NCBI RefSeq assembly: GCF_023806465.1
Contig: NZ_JAMSLS010000011.1
Coordinates: forward strand, 1 to 40,311
Direction: 5' to 3'
Source: Thermomicrobium sp. CFH 73360
GTDB taxonomy: Bacteria > Chloroflexota > Chloroflexia > Thermomicrobiales > Thermomicrobiaceae
DNA length: 40,311 nucleotides
A model generated the notes under the pieces. That model searched no databases. It was not told the DNA's origin and saw nothing but the letters and a program-made list of their open reading frames with translations. Of the stretch, positions 38,515 to 40,311 are shown piece by piece (the first letter of the stretch is position 1; every line of letters starts with the position of its first letter). The translations under genes and the position numbers were made by a program.

Positions 38515-39954
38515 ATGCATGACCTTACCTTCTTGGATGCCCGTTATCGTTGGGCTGTCTCCTATTTGCGCGCCTTGATCCAAGCACCGCCGGGCCCGCC
38601 ACCAGGTACACTGCCGGAGGTCGTACGGTTGCGGGCGCAGCGAAGACTTGAGCGACTGCGCGCATTTCTCAGCTTCCTGAACGACCCACATCGCTCCTAT
38701 CCGGTTATCCACGTGACGGGAACCTCCGGCAAGGGCTCGACCGCAGCGTTCATTGCCAGTATCCTGGACAGCGCTGGTTATCGGGTCGGTCTGCATGTTT
38801 CCCCCTACCTACAAGTCGAGACCGAAAAGCTGCAAATTGGACGCCGGCTGATCGCCGCTGAACGGTTCGCTGATCTGGTCGCTGAACTTGACGAAGCCGT
38901 GCGCTCTTGGGTCGCTCGTGGCGGCCAACCGCTCACGTACGGTGAGTTCTGGACTGCTCTCGTCTTCAACGCTTTCCGCGCCGAGCGTGTGGACATCGCT
39001 GTGGTGGAGGTCGGCGTCGGTGGCCGATTCGACCTGACCAACGTTGTGCAGCCTGAGGTCTCGGTGATTACCACGGTCGGACTGGATCATCTTCGGACAC
39101 TCGGTCCAACCATCCGTGACATCGCGTGGCATAAGGCTGGCATCATCAAACCTGGTCGTCCCGCCATCACCGGTGTCACGGAGCCGGAACTTCTCGGTGT
39201 TCTCCAGGCCGAAGCCACCACTGTCGGCGCTCCGTTACGTGTTCTCCTGCGAGGACGCGATTTTGACCATGTGTTGGAGGAAGGTAGGAGCTACCTCGTC
39301 GACAGGCTACACCAGCGCAAGTATGAGCTTGGTCTTGACGGTGACTTTCAGGCGCTAAATGCCGCCCTGGCTGTTGCAGCAGTTCGAGCGCTCTCGCCCG
39401 AACTCGCTGCGCACCTGTCTGATGAGGCGATCGCACACGGTCTTGCGACGGCTCGTTTTCCAGGCCGATTCGAGATTGTGCAGCGCGCACCGATCGTCGT
39501 GCTCGACGGAGCTCACAACCCACAAAAGCTTGAGGCGCTCCTCACCGCGTTGGATCGGTTACCCCAGCCGGGGCGACGTATCGTCATCTTCGGAGTTCTC
39601 GATGGCCACGACGCTCCTGCGATGGCTGCACGACTCGCCAGGCAGGTTGATATCGCGATCACGACAGCACCACGCGCAATTCTGCGCGAGGCAGCAGATC
39701 CAGACTCACTCTCAGCAATCTTTGCATCCTATGGTTGCACCGCCTTGACCATCCCCGATGTTGATTCTGCGATCGAAACCGCGCTCGCCCTCGCAAAACC
39801 GGAAGACCAAGTGCTCGTGACTGGGTCGCTGTATCTCGTCGGTCAGGTACGCGAACACTGGTATCCGGCAGCCGACATTGTTACCCAGCAGACGTGCTGG
39901 CCGAAACGTGCCCAGAGAACGGCCACAGAAGCCGAGGCGGCTTGTCGACAATGA
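38515..39954 (+). CDS. folC: Folylpolyglutamate / dihydrofolate synthase
   Basis: This 479-residue Mur-ligase-family enzyme adds glutamate to dihydropteroate and folates using ATP. The P-loop is GTSGKGST (69-76). The conserved [58 protein letters not shown] (given by its ends) and [13 protein letters not shown] mark the catalytic and C-terminal domains. It is slightly longer than typical (about 430-450), with a charged C-terminal tail after residue 455. The ATG at 38515 follows GAGGAG. Its 3' end overlaps the promoter of the next gene. Confidence 0.93.
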   Translation: MHDLTFLDARYRWAVSYLRALIQAPPGPPPGTLPEVVRLRAQRRLERLRAFLSFLNDPHRSYPVIHVTGTSGKGSTAAFIASILDSAGYRVGLHVSPYLQVETEKLQIGRRLIAAERFADLVAELDEAVRSWVARGGQPLTYGEFWTALVFNAFRAERVDIAVVEVGVGGRFDLTNVVQPEVSVITTVGLDHLRTLGPTIRDIAWHKAGIIKPGRPAITGVTEPELLGVLQAEATTVGAPLRVLLRGRDFDHVLEEGRSYLVDRLHQRKYELGLDGDFQALNAALAVAAVRALSPELAAHLSDEAIAHGLATARFPGRFEIVQRAPIVVLDGAHNPQKLEALLTALDRLPQPGRRIVIFGVLDGHDAPAMAARLARQVDIAITTAPRAILREAADPDSLSAIFASYGCTALTIPDVDSAIETALALAKPEDQVLVTGSLYLVGQVREHWYPAADIVTQQTCWPKRAQRTATEAEAACRQ

Positions 39955-39970
39955 CTGCGTCCGGTATAGA
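39942..39970 (+). promoter_or_regulatory. Promoter of the PotA-like gene
   Basis: TTGTCG (39942-39947), a 17-base spacer and TATAGA (39965-39970, within TATAGAAT) form a plausible sigma70-type promoter, partly inside the folC 3' end. Confidence 0.55.
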
Positions 39971-40016
39971 ATTGACTGTCGGGCTGACCCGTTCAGCCAC
40001 ACAAAGCGAGACCGGC

Positions 40017-40311
40017 ATGGGAGGGATGCGACCGTTGGAGCGGCCCATCGATGTTGAATTGGTTGAGTTGACAAAAGTTTTTGACAATGGTGTCGTTGCC
40101 GTTGATCGGGTCTCTCTGCAGATTCAACAGGGGGAGTTCTTTTCCCTGCTCGGACCGTCTGGCTGCGGGAAGACCACAACACTCCGCATGATTGCCGGCT
40201 TTGAGCATCCAACAGCCGGTGAGATCCGGATCGAAGGCCGTCCGATGGGGAGTACCCCACCGTTCCGGCGCAACGTGAATACGGTCTTTCAGAACTACGC
40301 GCTGTTCCCGC
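40017..40311 (+). CDS. potA: ABC transporter ATPase, spermidine/putrescine (PotA) type, 5' part
   Basis: The gene runs off the right edge; 98 codons are seen. The sequence carries [21 protein letters not shown], Walker A in [20 protein letters not shown], and the Q-loop region [18 protein letters not shown] plus [11 protein letters not shown] is typical of the PotA/CysA/UgpC import ATPases, and closest in style to PotA. The start could be the ATG at 40017, an ATG at 40026 or a TTG at 40035 behind GGGAGGG. Polyamine import would suit a neighbourhood that contains agmatinase-type genes, but that link is inference. Confidence 0.85.
   Translation, partial: MGGMRPLERPIDVELVELTKVFDNGVVAVDRVSLQIQQGEFFSLLGPSGCGKTTTLRMIAGFEHPTAGEIRIEGRPMGSTPPFRRNVNTVFQNYALFP

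Overview
The window is a compact, GC-rich bacterial chromosome segment with about 33 protein genes, mostly in short co-directional runs with stop/start overlaps. The mix of a ba3-type (B-family) heme-copper oxidase, a LytR-CpsA-Psr protein, split E1/E2 2-oxoglutarate dehydrogenase genes, DrrAB-type ABC genes and a ribosomal S21 gene suggests a thermophilic Chloroflexota bacterium of the Thermomicrobia type (Thermomicrobium/Sphaerobacter-like). That placement is inference from gene content and style. No rRNA, tRNA, CRISPR array, insertion sequence or prophage was seen.

Layout. 1-130: start of an unidentified minus-strand gene. 621-8906 (+): FAD-dependent oxidoreductase, sucA-sucB (2-oxoglutarate dehydrogenase E1 and E2) with an alpha/beta hydrolase directly behind, then a thiamine-diphosphate enzyme ending at a strong two-way terminator. 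8996-11557 (-): ba3-type cytochrome oxidase (subunits I, II, a 44-residue IIa-like peptide and a small membrane protein). 11771-14172 (+): ABC exporter pair and cobalamin adenosyltransferase, convergent with dCTP deaminase (-). 14944-16389 (+): LCP cell-wall protein. 16399-19353 (-): argS and a sugar-nucleotide transferase. 19886-21423 (+): promoter, TPP riboswitch and two tenA genes of different catalytic classes. 21921-26959 (+): promoter, palindromic leader and a four-gene, fully overlapping FTR1 iron-transport operon that includes a hydantoinase-A-like protein. 26893-27542 (-): rpsU and a small membrane protein. 27543-28910: gene-poor stretch with inverted repeats and possible gene remnants. 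28952-31992 (+): HTH protein, an unknown protein and urease-like gamma, beta and alpha genes. 31999-38438 (-): DUF1989 protein, two agmatinase-family ureohydrolases, a zinc-ribbon-fused beta-ketoacyl synthase, Mrp and an NnrS-like membrane protein. 38515-40311 (+): folC and the start of a PotA-like ABC ATPase.

The most unusual part is 28.9-34.6 kb. The urease-like alpha subunit keeps the nickel ligands and catalytic histidines of urease, but its mobile-flap cysteine and the small-residue pocket that recognises urea are changed. No UreD, E, F, G or H gene is present. It converges, six bases apart, on a minus-strand run of a DUF1989 protein (the family of carboxyguanidine deiminase subunits) and two ureohydrolases (the family of agmatinase and guanidine hydrolase). 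Together these look like a pathway for a guanidino or ureido nitrogen compound that may differ from ordinary urea hydrolysis. Other notable items are a TPP riboswitch whose Shine-Dalgarno switch can be read from the sequence, an FTR1 operon carrying one helical domain type in three genes plus an ASKHA ATPase, and a zinc-ribbon KAS II fusion.
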